The notes: generated by a model from the sequence alone, not told the origin. 35,664 nucleotides of DNA from Burkholderiaceae bacterium 16 (GCA_000955785.1 JYOD01000085.1:1-35664); one strand, 5' to 3'. Counted from the first letter of the stretch, positions 1 to 8,486 are shown. A program made the numbers and translations.

Positions 1-274
1 TCGCCAGTCCATTGGCCACAACGAATTCCTCAAGCACTCGCCGCTGATTGGCTAGGTCTGGCCTTTGCGCTGCGCTGGACACTCGGCAATAGGCGACCAA
101 TCGCGTCGGCGCCTGACCACCACTACGCTGCAAGCCAAGAAACTCACGCAACTGCGATTCGGTGTACAACCGCCTGTTGCTATCGCTGCGAGCCGCGGGA
201 ATGAGCCTTCCCTCGCGTTCCCAGCGCTGCAGGGTCTTGACAGTAACGCCAAGAATCGTGGCGGCACTTACCAG
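1..274 (-). pseudogene. IS607-family serine recombinase (TnpA), N-terminal part, cut by window edge
   Basis: Read on the minus strand, the frame is open from about 274 to the left edge. It encodes a MerR-like helix-turn-helix (ILGVTVKTLQRWEREGRL, then a RRLYTESQLREFLG wing), followed by the start of a serine-resolvase domain (VAYCRVSSAAQRPDLANQR) with the expected catalytic Ser. HTH plus resolvase in this order is typical of the IS607 transposase. A TAA lies in frame just upstream (278-280) and no ATG/GTG/TTG follows it before the conserved domain. An ATG at about 294 would need a frameshift to join. The start is therefore damaged, or a CTG at 272-274 is used. The rest of the gene, and any TnpB, lies outside the window. 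Confidence 0.75.
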
Positions 275-352
275 TGCTTAACGTGTTTTCCATGGACACG
301 ATAATACACGGTAGAGCACATCATGAAAGATTAGCGGCTATCTCCGTGCGCA

Positions 353-949
353 TTAGAGGAATGGCAAAATGTTCGCCATCGCGCGCGTCACGTAGGCCTC
401 CTTTTCCCCCACTGGCGCCACATAGTGAATCGCGCTACGTGCCGCCTCGACGCCATCCAGGCGTGCGATGAACCAGGCCGCCAGATACTGCGACGACAGG
501 CACCCGCCGGCGGTCGCGACGTTTCCCTTGGCCACGAATGGCTGATTGAGCACAGCCACACCTGCCTCCTCGACCCACGGCTTGGTGGTCAGGTCCGTGC
601 AGGCCGGAACGTCGTCCAGCAGGCCCAGCTTGGCAAGCATGAGCGTGCCCGAGCACTGCGCGCCCAGCAACTGGCGCGTCGGGTCGAACCTCAGTTGCGA
701 CATCAACGCGGCATCAGCGACGACGTCACGAGTCCGTATCCCACTACCCACCAGCACGGCGTCCGCGTCGCATGCGTCCTTTAGCGACGCTTGCGCCTCC
801 ATCACCACACCGTTCATTGAACGCACCTTGTCCGCCGGACTGGCGATCGACACCCGCCAGCCCGGCTGCTTGACCCGGTTGAGGATGCCGAGCGCGATCA
901 GCGAGTCGAGTTCGTTGAAACCTTCAAAGGTCAGGATGGCGATGTGCAT
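353..949 (-). CDS. DJ-1/PfpI family protein
   Basis: A 198-aa single-domain protein of the class I glutamine-amidotransferase-like (DJ-1/PfpI) fold. It starts MHIAILTFEGFNELD and carries the nucleophile-elbow motif GAQCSGT with Cys99, preceded by the VLVGSG strand. Family members include transcription-regulator cores, isonitrile hydratases and chaperone/glyoxalase-like enzymes; the exact activity cannot be read from sequence. The ATG at 949 follows a GAGG. It is divergent from the MocR-type regulator starting at 1042 with about 90 bp between them, so it is a plausible target of that regulator. Confidence 0.85.
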   Translation of the reverse strand: MHIAILTFEGFNELDSLIALGILNRVKQPGWRVSIASPADKVRSMNGVVMEAQASLKDACDADAVLVGSGIRTRDVVADAALMSQLRFDPTRQLLGAQCSGTLMLAKLGLLDDVPACTDLTTKPWVEEAGVAVLNQPFVAKGNVATAGGCLSSQYLAAWFIARLDGVEAARSAIHYVAPVGEKEAYVTRAMANILPFL

Positions 950-1041
950 GGGGGGGCCTCGTGCGAGTGGATACGTTGTATTGCGCCATCGTAGAACCGA
1001 TAATCAATACATTCAAATAATTGTCATGGATACGTTCAGGC

Positions 1042-2373
1042 ATGCCTCAGCCCCGCTACAAACAACTGGTCGACCGTCTCGCGGCCGATATCCGTGCGCG
1101 GCGGCTGCGTCCCGGGACGCGACTGCCAACGCACCGTGAGCTCGCGGCTCGCGAAGGACTGGCACTGGTCACGGCCACGCGCGTCTACGCGGAGCTGCAA
1201 GCAATGGGGTTGGTGAGTGGGGAGACCGGTCGCGGCACGTTCGTCAAGGAGGCGCTCCCTCGCGGACAAGGCATTGATCTGCATGCATGGAGCGCTGACA
1301 CGGTGGACCTGACCTTCAACTATCCCTCGTTACCGGATCAGGCAGACCTTCTCCGGGCAGCGCTGCGCCAGCTTGCAGCCGCAGGCGATCTGGAGGCCCT
1401 GCTTCGATACCAGCCCCACGGCGGGCGCGAGCACGAGCGGGCGACCGTGGCGCGCCACTTGGCCAGCCGGGGGCTGGCGGCATCGGCCGAAACCGTATTG
1501 CTCGTGAGCGGTGCGCAGCACGGGCTGACGACAATCGCCATGGCCTTGCTCGAGCCCGGCGACGTGGTGGCCGTGGACGCGCTGACGTACCCGGGATTCA
1601 AGCTCGCCGCCGAGGCCAATCGGCTGGAACTCGCCCCAATTCCCGCCGCTGGGCACGGCCCGGATCTGGAGGCATTGGCGGCGCTGTGCAGGCGACGGCG
1701 GGTACGCGCCGTGTATGCGATGCCGACGCTCCATAACCCGCTCGGCTGGGTGATGAGCGCAAGGCGGCGTCGGGAGCTGGTCGCCATGGCTCGGCAGCAT
1801 GGACTGATGCTCATCGAGGACGCGGCCTACGCGTTCCTGGCGGAAGGCGCCCCACCTCCTTTGGCATCGCTTGCCCCGGAGACGACGGTCTATGTGTCGA
1901 GCTTGTCGAAGAGTGTCGCCACCGGGCTGCGCGTCGGCTTCGTCTGTGCCCCGCGCGAATGGGTTCCCAGGCTTGAACGGGCCATCCGGGCCACGACCTG
2001 GAACACCCCGGCAACCATGACGGCTATCGCCTGCGGCTGGATCGAGGACGGCACCGTGGCCAGGCTTGAAGCCGACAAACGGCGGGATGCCACGCTGCGC
2101 CAGGGCCTTGCCACTGAAGTCCTGGGCGGGCTGAAAAGGATCAGCCATCCCGCGTCGTACTTCGTCTGGCTTCCTCTGCCACAGGAGGTTCGGGCAGACG
2201 CGATCGCGATGGCGTTGATGCGCGAGCATATTTCCGTGTCGACGGCCCATCCGTTCGCGACGGCAGCGCATGTGCCTCATGCCATCCGGTTGGCACTCGG
2301 CTCCGTCAGCCTGTCCACGTTAAAGCAGTCCCTGGAAACGGTGGCCCGTGTTGTTGCCGACCAGACCTATTGA
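1042..2373 (+). CDS. MocR/PdxR-type transcriptional regulator (GntR HTH plus class I aminotransferase domain)
   Basis: A 443-aa protein. The N-terminal GntR winged helix spans residues ~1-70 (YKQLVDRLAADIRARRLRPG, TRLPTHRELA). A fold-type I PLP aminotransferase domain follows (~90-440), with HNPLG (231-235), ED-AY near 259 and the PLP-binding lysine in SSLSK (Lys290). This is the standard MocR layout and length; such proteins sense PLP or an amino compound and control a neighbouring gene. The ATG at 1042 keeps the start of the GntR domain; a TTG at 1021 is in frame but would add only seven residues. The ribosome binding site is weak. The divergent PfpI-like gene at 353-949 is the likely target. 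Confidence 0.88.
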   Translation: MPQPRYKQLVDRLAADIRARRLRPGTRLPTHRELAAREGLALVTATRVYAELQAMGLVSGETGRGTFVKEALPRGQGIDLHAWSADTVDLTFNYPSLPDQADLLRAALRQLAAAGDLEALLRYQPHGGREHERATVARHLASRGLAASAETVLLVSGAQHGLTTIAMALLEPGDVVAVDALTYPGFKLAAEANRLELAPIPAAGHGPDLEALAALCRRRRVRAVYAMPTLHNPLGWVMSARRRRELVAMARQHGLMLIEDAAYAFLAEGAPPPLASLAPETTVYVSSLSKSVATGLRVGFVCAPREWVPRLERAIRATTWNTPATMTAIACGWIEDGTVARLEADKRRDATLRQGLATEVLGGLKRISHPASYFVWLPLPQEVRADAIAMALMREHISVSTAHPFATAAHVPHAIRLALGSVSLSTLKQSLETVARVVADQTY

Positions 2374-2441
2374 CCCACGGATGCGGCGGCGCAATCCGGC
2401 AGGGCGGTCGCAGAGCTTTCTGATGGCTGATCCGAATCGCC

Positions 2442-2939
2442 CTATTTCCTCTTGAAAACAGCGCGTCGTTCTGCGCGCTCCGTCGCAAATTGGCTGCCAA
2501 GTGATGCATCCAAGTCCTCTCGCTGCACCTCGATCCCACATTGCGGACACACATTGGCGAGACCCACATCGTGGCCGCACTTACGATGCACAAAGTGCAT
2601 GGCGACTTCTTCGTTGTTGTCCTTACACCACGTTTCTCCCCACGCCCGCAATGCGTAGACGACGGGATAGAAAGCCCACCCCTTTTTGGTCAGACGATAC
2701 TCATAACGCAGCGGCCTCTCGTTGTACGGTTGACGCTCAACCATGCCATCCGTCTCGAGCGCCTTCAAACGCGTAGCGAGCATCTGAGGCGTCGCATTCG
2801 TCTGGATCTGTATCCCTTCGAAACGCGTTTCACCCATGTACAGCTCCCGGAGCACCAGGACTGTCCACCGGTCGCCGACGATATCCAGCGAGCGCGCCAC
2901 CGGACACACCGTATTTTCCTTCTCCGTCACAAGTGCCAC
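2442..2939 (-). CDS. HxlR-family transcriptional regulator with C-terminal zinc-ribbon-like tail
   Basis: A 165-aa HxlR (DUF24) winged-helix protein. The motifs CPVARSLDIVGDRWTVLVLREL, TRFEGIQ, TPQMLATRLKALE and the wing RYEYRLTKKG fill residues 11-90. Cys12 is at the position used for redox sensing in some HxlR proteins. A tail beyond the usual ~110-residue domain carries Cys121, His123, Cys131 and Cys134 (CGH...CPQC) and may bind a metal. The GTG start at 2939 is chosen because GGGAGA lies 6 nt upstream. It is divergent from the hydrolase/dehydrogenase operon starting at 3206. The paired operators in between suggest it represses both directions and is released by a substrate of that operon. 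Confidence 0.88.
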   Translation of the reverse strand: MALVTEKENTVCPVARSLDIVGDRWTVLVLRELYMGETRFEGIQIQTNATPQMLATRLKALETDGMVERQPYNERPLRYEYRLTKKGWAFYPVVYALRAWGETWCKDNNEEVAMHFVHRKCGHDVGLANVCPQCGIEVQREDLDASLGSQFATERAERRAVFKRK

Positions 2940-2957
2940 GACTGATCTCCCATAGTT

Positions 2958-2974
2958 ACTATTAATTTCATAGT
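2958..2974. promoter_or_regulatory. Probable HxlR operator near the regulator's own start
   Basis: ACTATTAATTTCATAGT, an inverted repeat ACTAT-N7-ATAGT, lies 19 nt upstream of the GTG of the HxlR gene. It is the same half-site and spacing as the site at 3079-3095, which supports autoregulation by the same protein. Confidence 0.6.
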
Positions 2975-3073
2975 AGCACAGGACGCGATGTCACATTCCT
3001 TTCAGATCGAGCTGCACGCGGTCGTGGCCAATCCGCAGCTCGTGAGCAGATCAGCCAGACGTCCCTGTTTTTC

Positions 3074-3101
3074 TTGACACTATGATTTTCATAGTTATAC
3101 T
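3074..3101 (+). promoter_or_regulatory. Sigma-70 promoter with an operator filling the spacer
   Basis: A -35 TTGACA (3074-3079) and a -10 TATACT (3096-3101) are 16 bp apart. The spacer is occupied by the inverted repeat ACTATGATTTTCATAGT (3079-3095). A bound repressor would block RNA polymerase directly. The predicted start near 3108 gives a leader of about 100 nt before the ATG at 3206. Confidence 0.7.
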
Positions 3102-3205
3102 TCGTCGTACCGATGTGTGAGACGTCACGCATACCCACTCAAGCAGCCCGGCGCCACTGCGAAACGCGACTTCGATCGCACCTATCCTCTGAATGGAGAA
3201 CCGAA

Positions 3206-3850
3206 ATGGCTAATCCTGTGTATCGCACGGAGCGAACCGGCCTCTTGCTGGTGGACCCGTACAACGATTTCCTCTCGGATGGCGGCAAGCTGTTCCCGAT
3301 GGTCAAGGACGTCGCCAACGACGTCCGACTGCTCGACAACCTGCGCGATTCGGTGGCGGCAGTACGCAAAGCCGGCATCCAGGTCTTCTACGTGCCGCAT
3401 CGCCGCTGGCAACCCGGCGACTACGACAACTGGGATCATCCGAATCCAACTCAACGTCTGGTGCAGGAGCGTCACACCTTCGCAAAGGGGACGTGGGGAG
3501 GCGAATGGCATCCCGACTTCGTGCCTCAGGACGGCGACATCATCGTCCAGGAACACTGGGCCCAAAGCGGCTTTGCCAACACAGATCTCGACTTTCAATT
3601 GAAACAGCAAGGCATAACGCATGTCATTGTCGTCGGCCTGCTGGCGAATACCTGCATCGAATCGACGTCTCGCTTTGCTATGGAACTTGGCTATCACGTC
3701 ACGCTCGTGCGCGATGCAACGGCCGCTTTCACCAAGGAAATGATGCATGCCGCGCACCATCTGAACGGCCCGACTTTCGCGCATGAAATCCTGACAACTG
3801 CCGAGCTGATTGCTGCGCTCCCCGTCACGTCTCAAGGAGGGCAAGCATGA
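3206..3850 (+). CDS. Isochorismatase-family cysteine hydrolase
   Basis: A 214-aa alpha/beta hydrolase of the isochorismatase-like superfamily. LLLVDPYNDF carries Asp17, and GLLANTCIESTSRFAMELGY carries the nucleophile Cys150. The segment that usually holds the catalytic lysine reads QEHWAQSGFANTDLD, with His/Glu in place of Lys; I recall this variant from a subfamily, so it need not mean loss of function. The ATG at 3206 is preceded by GGAGAA. An upstream in-frame ATG at 3113 would add 31 low-similarity residues and sits almost on the predicted transcription start. It overlaps the next gene by ATGA. It probably hydrolyses an amide or cyclic substrate feeding the dehydrogenase; the substrate is unknown. 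Confidence 0.85.
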   Translation: MANPVYRTERTGLLLVDPYNDFLSDGGKLFPMVKDVANDVRLLDNLRDSVAAVRKAGIQVFYVPHRRWQPGDYDNWDHPNPTQRLVQERHTFAKGTWGGEWHPDFVPQDGDIIVQEHWAQSGFANTDLDFQLKQQGITHVIVVGLLANTCIESTSRFAMELGYHVTLVRDATAAFTKEMMHAAHHLNGPTFAHEILTTAELIAALPVTSQGGQA

Positions 3851-5424
3851 CGCTCAATGGCAATCTGCTTATCGGCGCCCAGGAAGTGGGCGCAACCGCG
3901 GGCAGTATGAAGGCCCTGAACCCCGCGACGAATCTCGAGATCGAACCCTCCTTCGCATTTGGCGATATCGCAGAAGTCGATCGTGCCGCTCGGCTCGCCG
4001 ACGACGCATTCGACAGCTACAACAACACAAGTCTGGAAGTACGTGCCGCGCTCCTGGAACGCATTGCCGATGGGCTCGACGCCATTACGCCGGAACTGGC
4101 CCAGCGCGCATCGCTGGAAACCGGCTTGCCCGTCGCCCAGCTCGAAGGCGAAGCCGCGAAAACTGCGACCCAGCTTCGCCAATTCGCTACCGTCGTGCGT
4201 CAAGGACGCTTTCGCCAGGCGACGATCGATCCCGCTCAACCGGCGCGTCAACCTCGCCCGCGGATGGATCACCGCATGCAGAAGATTGCGCTGGGTCCGA
4301 TCGCGATCTTTGGGGCAAGCAATTTCCCGATCTCATATTCGGTCGCCGGCGGCGACACCGCGTCGGCACTGGCCGCTGGGTGCCCCGTCATCCTGAAGGC
4401 ACACAACGGCCATCCTGGTACATCGGAACTGATGGGCCGTGTGATCCGCCAAGCCGTGAAAGACTCGGGTCTGCACGAAGGCGTGTTTTCCCTGGTCCGT
4501 GGTGGCGGCAATGCCATTGGCGAGGCGCTGGTAGATCATCCGCTCATCAAGGGTGTGACCTTCACAGGATCGGAAGGCGGCGGCATGGCACTGTTCCGGC
4601 GCGCACAGCTGCGCCCGGACCCGATCCCGGTCTTCACTGAAATGACAAGCGTCAATCCGACATTCGTCCTGCCAGCCGCGCTTTTCGCGCGTGGCAGGGA
4701 AATCGGCGACGGCTTCACCGAACGTATGCTGGTTACGGCGGGTCAGGCCTGCCTGAAGCCCGCGATCCTGCTCGCCATCGATGGCATCGGCTACAGCGAG
4801 CTGAAGCAGGCGATGATCGCCCGCGTCGAAGCGATGCAGTCCCGCACAATGCTGACGCCAGGTATCTCCACGGCGTATCGCAAGAATGTGGACCGGCAGC
4901 TCGGCGCCGGTGCGGAACGCATTGCAGCGGGCGGCAAACCGCTGGGCCCATGGGACGGACAGTCGTTTCTCTTTGAAATCGACGGTTCGCGCATGCTCGA
5001 CGAGCCGTCATTGTCGGAGGAAGTGTTTGGCCCTGCGGCACTACTGGTGCGCGTGAAGGACGTTGAGCAAATGATTGCCATCGCCAGGCAGTTTCGCGGC
5101 CAACTCTCGGCGACGATGCAGATCGACCGTGCCGATCATGCATTGGCTGCGCGCCTCCTGCCCGTTCTCGAACGTCGCACGGGACGAATCGTCATCAATG
5201 CGTTTGCGCATCCGCAAGAAGTGTCATACGCGTCTATCCACGGGGGACCCTTTCCCGCAACGTCAGATGGCCGCTTCACCTCGGTTGGCATGAGTTCGAT
5301 CGAGCGGTTCCTTCGGCCCGTGTGCTATCAGGGCTTCCCTGACGAGCTATTGCCGGAAGCGCTCAAGCATGACAATCCGCGCGGCATATGGCGCCTGACG
5401 GATGGCGAATTGTCGAAAGCCTGA
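3847..5424 (+). CDS. NAD(P)-dependent aldehyde dehydrogenase, alpha-ketoglutarate-semialdehyde dehydrogenase type
   Basis: A 525-aa aldehyde dehydrogenase, the length of the KGSADH (type III) group. Visible motifs are GASNFP (156-161) and LKAHNGHP (Lys184) for the cofactor, FTGS (239-242), the general base in FTEM (Glu265) and the catalytic cysteine in GQACLKP (Cys302). The C-terminal region (SSIERFLRPVCYQGFPDELLP) is typical of the KGSADH group. The ATGA overlap with the upstream hydrolase and the GGAGG 6 nt before the start indicate translational coupling. It probably oxidises an aldehyde made in the same pathway to a carboxylate; KGSA is only the closest known substrate. Confidence 0.87.
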   Translation: MTLNGNLLIGAQEVGATAGSMKALNPATNLEIEPSFAFGDIAEVDRAARLADDAFDSYNNTSLEVRAALLERIADGLDAITPELAQRASLETGLPVAQLEGEAAKTATQLRQFATVVRQGRFRQATIDPAQPARQPRPRMDHRMQKIALGPIAIFGASNFPISYSVAGGDTASALAAGCPVILKAHNGHPGTSELMGRVIRQAVKDSGLHEGVFSLVRGGGNAIGEALVDHPLIKGVTFTGSEGGGMALFRRAQLRPDPIPVFTEMTSVNPTFVLPAALFARGREIGDGFTERMLVTAGQACLKPAILLAIDGIGYSELKQAMIARVEAMQSRTMLTPGISTAYRKNVDRQLGAGAERIAAGGKPLGPWDGQSFLFEIDGSRMLDEPSLSEEVFGPAALLVRVKDVEQMIAIARQFRGQLSATMQIDRADHALAARLLPVLERRTGRIVINAFAHPQEVSYASIHGGPFPATSDGRFTSVGMSSIERFLRPVCYQGFPDELLPEALKHDNPRGIWRLTDGELSKA

Positions 5425-5530
5425 TCGGGTTGCAGTCTGCGCGGACAGCGCCAGTAGTCTGCCCGTGCCGCAACGGCGCGGGCCACGAAATCATCGTACG
5501 CAGCAACGATTTACTCATAGGATATCTCCC

Positions 5531-5848
5531 ATGCAGTTTCTTGTCCTGGTTTCCCTCGCCGTCCCCACTCCCCAACAGACGCCCACACGCCAAGAGCGCG
5601 AAGCCGAGTCCGAGGTCATCCGGCACCTCTATGTCGATAGCGTCGTCAGGCAGATCTGGCTGCGGGGTGATGGTGGCGCATGCATCGTTGCTGAGAGCGA
5701 AGATGCAGAGACCCTCTCGGCCAAGTTTTCCACCTTACCTTTGGTGAAATCTGGGTACCTCCAACCCCCAAAGGTAATTGCACTGAAGCCGTATGCCGGT
5801 TTTGGCCCGACCATATCAAACTCTGACTTTCAAGGAAATCGATCATGA
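5531..5848 (+). CDS. Muconolactone-isomerase-like small protein (dimeric alpha/beta barrel)
   Basis: A 105-aa protein: MQFLVLVSLAVP, then a helix rich in acidic/basic residues (RQEREAESEVIRHLYVDSVVRQIWLRGDG), GGACIVAESEDAETL and a hydrophobic end SGYLQPPKVIALKPY. This matches the ferredoxin-like fold of muconolactone delta-isomerase and related YciI-like proteins by eye. The start at 5531 follows AGGATA. It lies 106 nt after the dehydrogenase and overlaps the next gene by ATGA, so it belongs to the same unit. An isomerase or stress-related role is possible; none can be assigned firmly. Confidence 0.65.
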   Translation: MQFLVLVSLAVPTPQQTPTRQEREAESEVIRHLYVDSVVRQIWLRGDGGACIVAESEDAETLSAKFSTLPLVKSGYLQPPKVIALKPYAGFGPTISNSDFQGNRS

Positions 5849-6060
5849 CTACCAACATTGCCAAGCGGTTTTTATTCGCCGTCGCCCTGGTTGCTGCTGC
5901 CGGTGCGCAGGCCGCCAGCCCGTCCCACGCGGGCGCACGTGACTCGTTCACGGAGGGTGCCCGGTCGATAACCGATGCAAGCGATCCGTACACCGACGGT
6001 ACGCGCACGGTGCAGGAACCGCGCAGCCCATACTACGACGGCACCCACACACATCGCTGA
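5845..6060 (+). CDS. Small secreted protein with three short repeats
   Basis: A 71-aa protein with a clear Sec signal peptide (FLFAVALVAAAGAQA, cleavage after AQA). The mature part of about 45 residues is built from three related units: RDSFTEGARSITD, SDPYTDGTRTVQE and RSPYYDGTHTHR. Its start overlaps the upstream stop by ATGA. No enzyme motif is present. Small periplasmic or secreted proteins of this kind are common in Burkholderiales, but I do not know a function. The acidic/aromatic repeats and the His-rich end could contact metal or envelope components. Confidence 0.7.
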   Translation: MTTNIAKRFLFAVALVAAAGAQAASPSHAGARDSFTEGARSITDASDPYTDGTRTVQEPRSPYYDGTHTHR

Positions 6061-6258
6061 ATGATCACGGAGCGCATTTCGCGCCCATAACCATGACGTC
6101 CCGGCCCGGATTGGAGCATCCGAACGTCATGGAGTTTCCTAAGGCTCAGCCCGATGCTCACTTCCAGGAGGCATCCGCAATGGACGCGAAGCATCGCGGC
6201 CGACCACGAGGACGTTGGCCGGATCCAGCCAATCCCATCCCTCTGAAGGAGTTCTATT

Positions 6259-6873
6259 GTGAAGACTATTGCCACGAACGATATGAAGCTCGAAGTTGTC
6301 GTCATCCCAGTTTCGGACGTGGATCGCGCCAAGCGGTTTTACGGCGGCTTGGGCTGGAAGCTCGACGCGGACTTCACCAAGGGCGACGCGTTTCGGGTCC
6401 TGCAGTTCACGCCCCCAGGCTCGTCGTGTTCGATCCACTTCGGCACGGGAATCACGTCGGCAGTGCCGGGCTCGGCGCGGGGACTCTATCTCGTCGTGTC
6501 CGACATCGGGGCCGCGCGCGCCGAGCTCGTCGGTCGGGGTGTCGACGTGAGCGAAGTGTTCCACCGTACAGTCGGGGAACCCCCGCAGAGTGGCCCGCAT
6601 CCGCAGCGGCAGACCTACTCCTCGTACGCCACGTTCAGCGACCCGGACGGCAACAGCTGGCTGTTGCAGGAGGTCACCGCGCGATTGCCCGGGCGCGTGA
6701 ATGCGGACACGACATTCACCTCGTCGGCTGAACTCGCGGCCGCGCTCCAGCGTGCGGCGGCTGCACATGGCGAGCACGAGAAGCGCAACGGCGGCAAGCA
6801 CGATGAGAACTGGCCGGCCTGGTATGCGGAGTACATCGTGCGGGAACAGTCTGGCGAGGTGTTGCCGGAGTAA
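6259..6873 (+). CDS. VOC-superfamily (glyoxalase-like) protein
   Basis: A 204-aa protein. The VOC domain occupies residues ~9-145: VVIPVSDVDRAKRFYGGLGWKLDADF, then SCSIHFG, YLVVSDIGAARAEL and TFSDPDGNSWLLQEV. A C-terminal tail has ENWPAWYAEYIV. Proteins of this layout are usually annotated as glyoxalases or bleomycin-resistance-like; substrate unknown. The GTG start at 6259 is chosen for AAGGAG 7 nt upstream. It follows the small secreted gene after about 200 nt that contain no convincing gene. Confidence 0.82.
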   Translation: MKTIATNDMKLEVVVIPVSDVDRAKRFYGGLGWKLDADFTKGDAFRVLQFTPPGSSCSIHFGTGITSAVPGSARGLYLVVSDIGAARAELVGRGVDVSEVFHRTVGEPPQSGPHPQRQTYSSYATFSDPDGNSWLLQEVTARLPGRVNADTTFTSSAELAAALQRAAAAHGEHEKRNGGKHDENWPAWYAEYIVREQSGEVLPE

Positions 6874-7142
6874 GCAGCGCCCGCGACGTGATCGTCACCA
6901 GGGCGGCTCGTCCGGTCGCAAGCTCGCGGGCGGAACGCCGCAGGGTGTGGACGCCGAGGCCGTCCTTTCGCTGACCATGCGCCCTACACGGTGATGCAGC
7001 GTGCGGTCCACATCCACCACTGGCTGATGGTTCCAGACTTCATCACCACGGCGCTAACCGCAGACGCATCAACACGATAACGCTAACGGGCGCGTAGCCC
7101 TGCGCGCGTACAGACTCGCGCGATCTTATACGGAAAATTACC

Positions 7143-8486
7143 ATGTTCATAGTATCGTCAGCGCCAACCCGGTCCAGCTTTCTTGCATCAACTGCGGCTG
7201 TAATTGGCCTTGTTCTGGCCACTGCCTTCAGTTGCGCCCATGCCGTTCCGGCTTCGGATCAGCCTTCCTCGAAACCGCGCGCAACGGCTGAAGACGGCTC
7301 GATCCGCCCGTTCCCAAAAGTCCATGTGCCGCAGGAAGCCATTGACAAGCTTCGCAGACGGATCGCCGCCACGCAATGGCCGGAAAGGGAGACCGTCACA
7401 GATTCTTCGCAGGGCGTGCCGCTCGCGACCATGCAAAAGCTCGCGCATTATTGGGCAACGGACTACGACTGGCGGAAGGCGGAAGCGAAGCTGAATGTTC
7501 TTCCGCAGTTCGTGACGACGATCGACGGCGTGGACATCCACTTCATCCATGTGCGCTCGAAGAACCCCCATGCGCTTCCATTGATCATCAACCACGGCTG
7601 GCCCGGCTCCGTGCTCGAACAGACCAAGCTCATCGGATTGCTGACGGACCCCGTCGCGCACGGCGGCAAGACCGAAGACGCATTCGACGTCGTGATTCCG
7701 TCGATGCCAGGCTACGGCTTCTCCGGCAAGCCGACGAGCACCGGCTGGGGTCCCGAGCACATGGCGCGCGCCTGGGCGGAGCTGATGCGCCGTCTCGGAT
7801 ATACGCACTACGTCGCTCAGGGCGGCGACTGGGGTGCGTTTGTCGTCGATCAAATGGGCTTGCAGTCTCCGCCGGGACTGCTCGGCATCCACACAAACAT
7901 GCCCGCGACGGTTCCGGCCGAGATCGACAAGGCGCTCCAGGCCGGCGCCCCGGCGCCTGCCGGTCTGACGGCGGAGGAGAATCGCGCATACGAGCAGCTC
8001 GCCCTTACGTTCAAGGAAGTGGACTACGCCCGGATAATGGGGGCGCGCCCGCAGACGCTCTACGGCATTGCCGATTCACCTGTCGGCCTTGCCGCTTGGC
8101 TTCTTGACCACAATGATGCTGATGGCCAGCCTGCCGCGGCGGTCGTCTCGGCACTGAACCGGACCACCAGCGCCACAGGCGAACTGACGCGTGACGAGAT
8201 CCTCGACAACATCACCCTGTATTGGCTGACCAACACTGGAGTGTCCGCATCTCGTCTCTACTGGGAATATAAGGGCGGTTTCTTTAACACCAAAGGCGTC
8301 AAGATCCCGGTGGCGGTGAGCGTGTTCCCCGGCGAGCAATATCAGGCGCCGCGAAGCTGGACGGAGAAGGCGTACTCCAACCTCATCTATTACAACCGAG
8401 CTGAGAAAGGCGGCCACTTCGCCGCATGGGAGCAGCCGGTGATCTTCGCTCAGGAACTTAGGGCGGCATTCAGGCCGCTGCGCTGA
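7143..8486 (+). CDS. Secreted epoxide hydrolase (EHN domain plus alpha/beta hydrolase)
   Basis: A 447-aa protein with an N-terminal signal sequence (hydrophobic stretch 13-31, likely cleavage after AHA, residue 34). The epoxide-hydrolase N-terminal domain (RPFPKVHVPQEAIDKLRRRIAATQWPE...DWRKAEAKLN) comes next, then the alpha/beta hydrolase core. Visible catalytic elements are the oxyanion motif HGWPGS (151-156), the nucleophile elbow GGDWG with Asp229, and the histidine in KGGHFAAWEQP (His425). It opens epoxides to diols in this family. The ribosome binding site is weak. Its place downstream of the dehydrogenase/VOC group suggests a shared detoxification or catabolic theme, but it may be transcribed separately. 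Confidence 0.88.
   Translation: MFIVSSAPTRSSFLASTAAVIGLVLATAFSCAHAVPASDQPSSKPRATAEDGSIRPFPKVHVPQEAIDKLRRRIAATQWPERETVTDSSQGVPLATMQKLAHYWATDYDWRKAEAKLNVLPQFVTTIDGVDIHFIHVRSKNPHALPLIINHGWPGSVLEQTKLIGLLTDPVAHGGKTEDAFDVVIPSMPGYGFSGKPTSTGWGPEHMARAWAELMRRLGYTHYVAQGGDWGAFVVDQMGLQSPPGLLGIHTNMPATVPAEIDKALQAGAPAPAGLTAEENRAYEQLALTFKEVDYARIMGARPQTLYGIADSPVGLAAWLLDHNDADGQPAAAVVSALNRTTSATGELTRDEILDNITLYWLTNTGVSASRLYWEYKGGFFNTKGVKIPVAVSVFPGEQYQAPRSWTEKAYSNLIYYNRAEKGGHFAAWEQPVIFAQELRAAFRPLR

Noticed and set aside
6093..6731. Forward open frame overlapping the VOC gene
   Set aside because: It has an apparent GGAGG before an ATG at about 6181, but its product is Arg-rich without family character and runs out of frame through the VOC domain.
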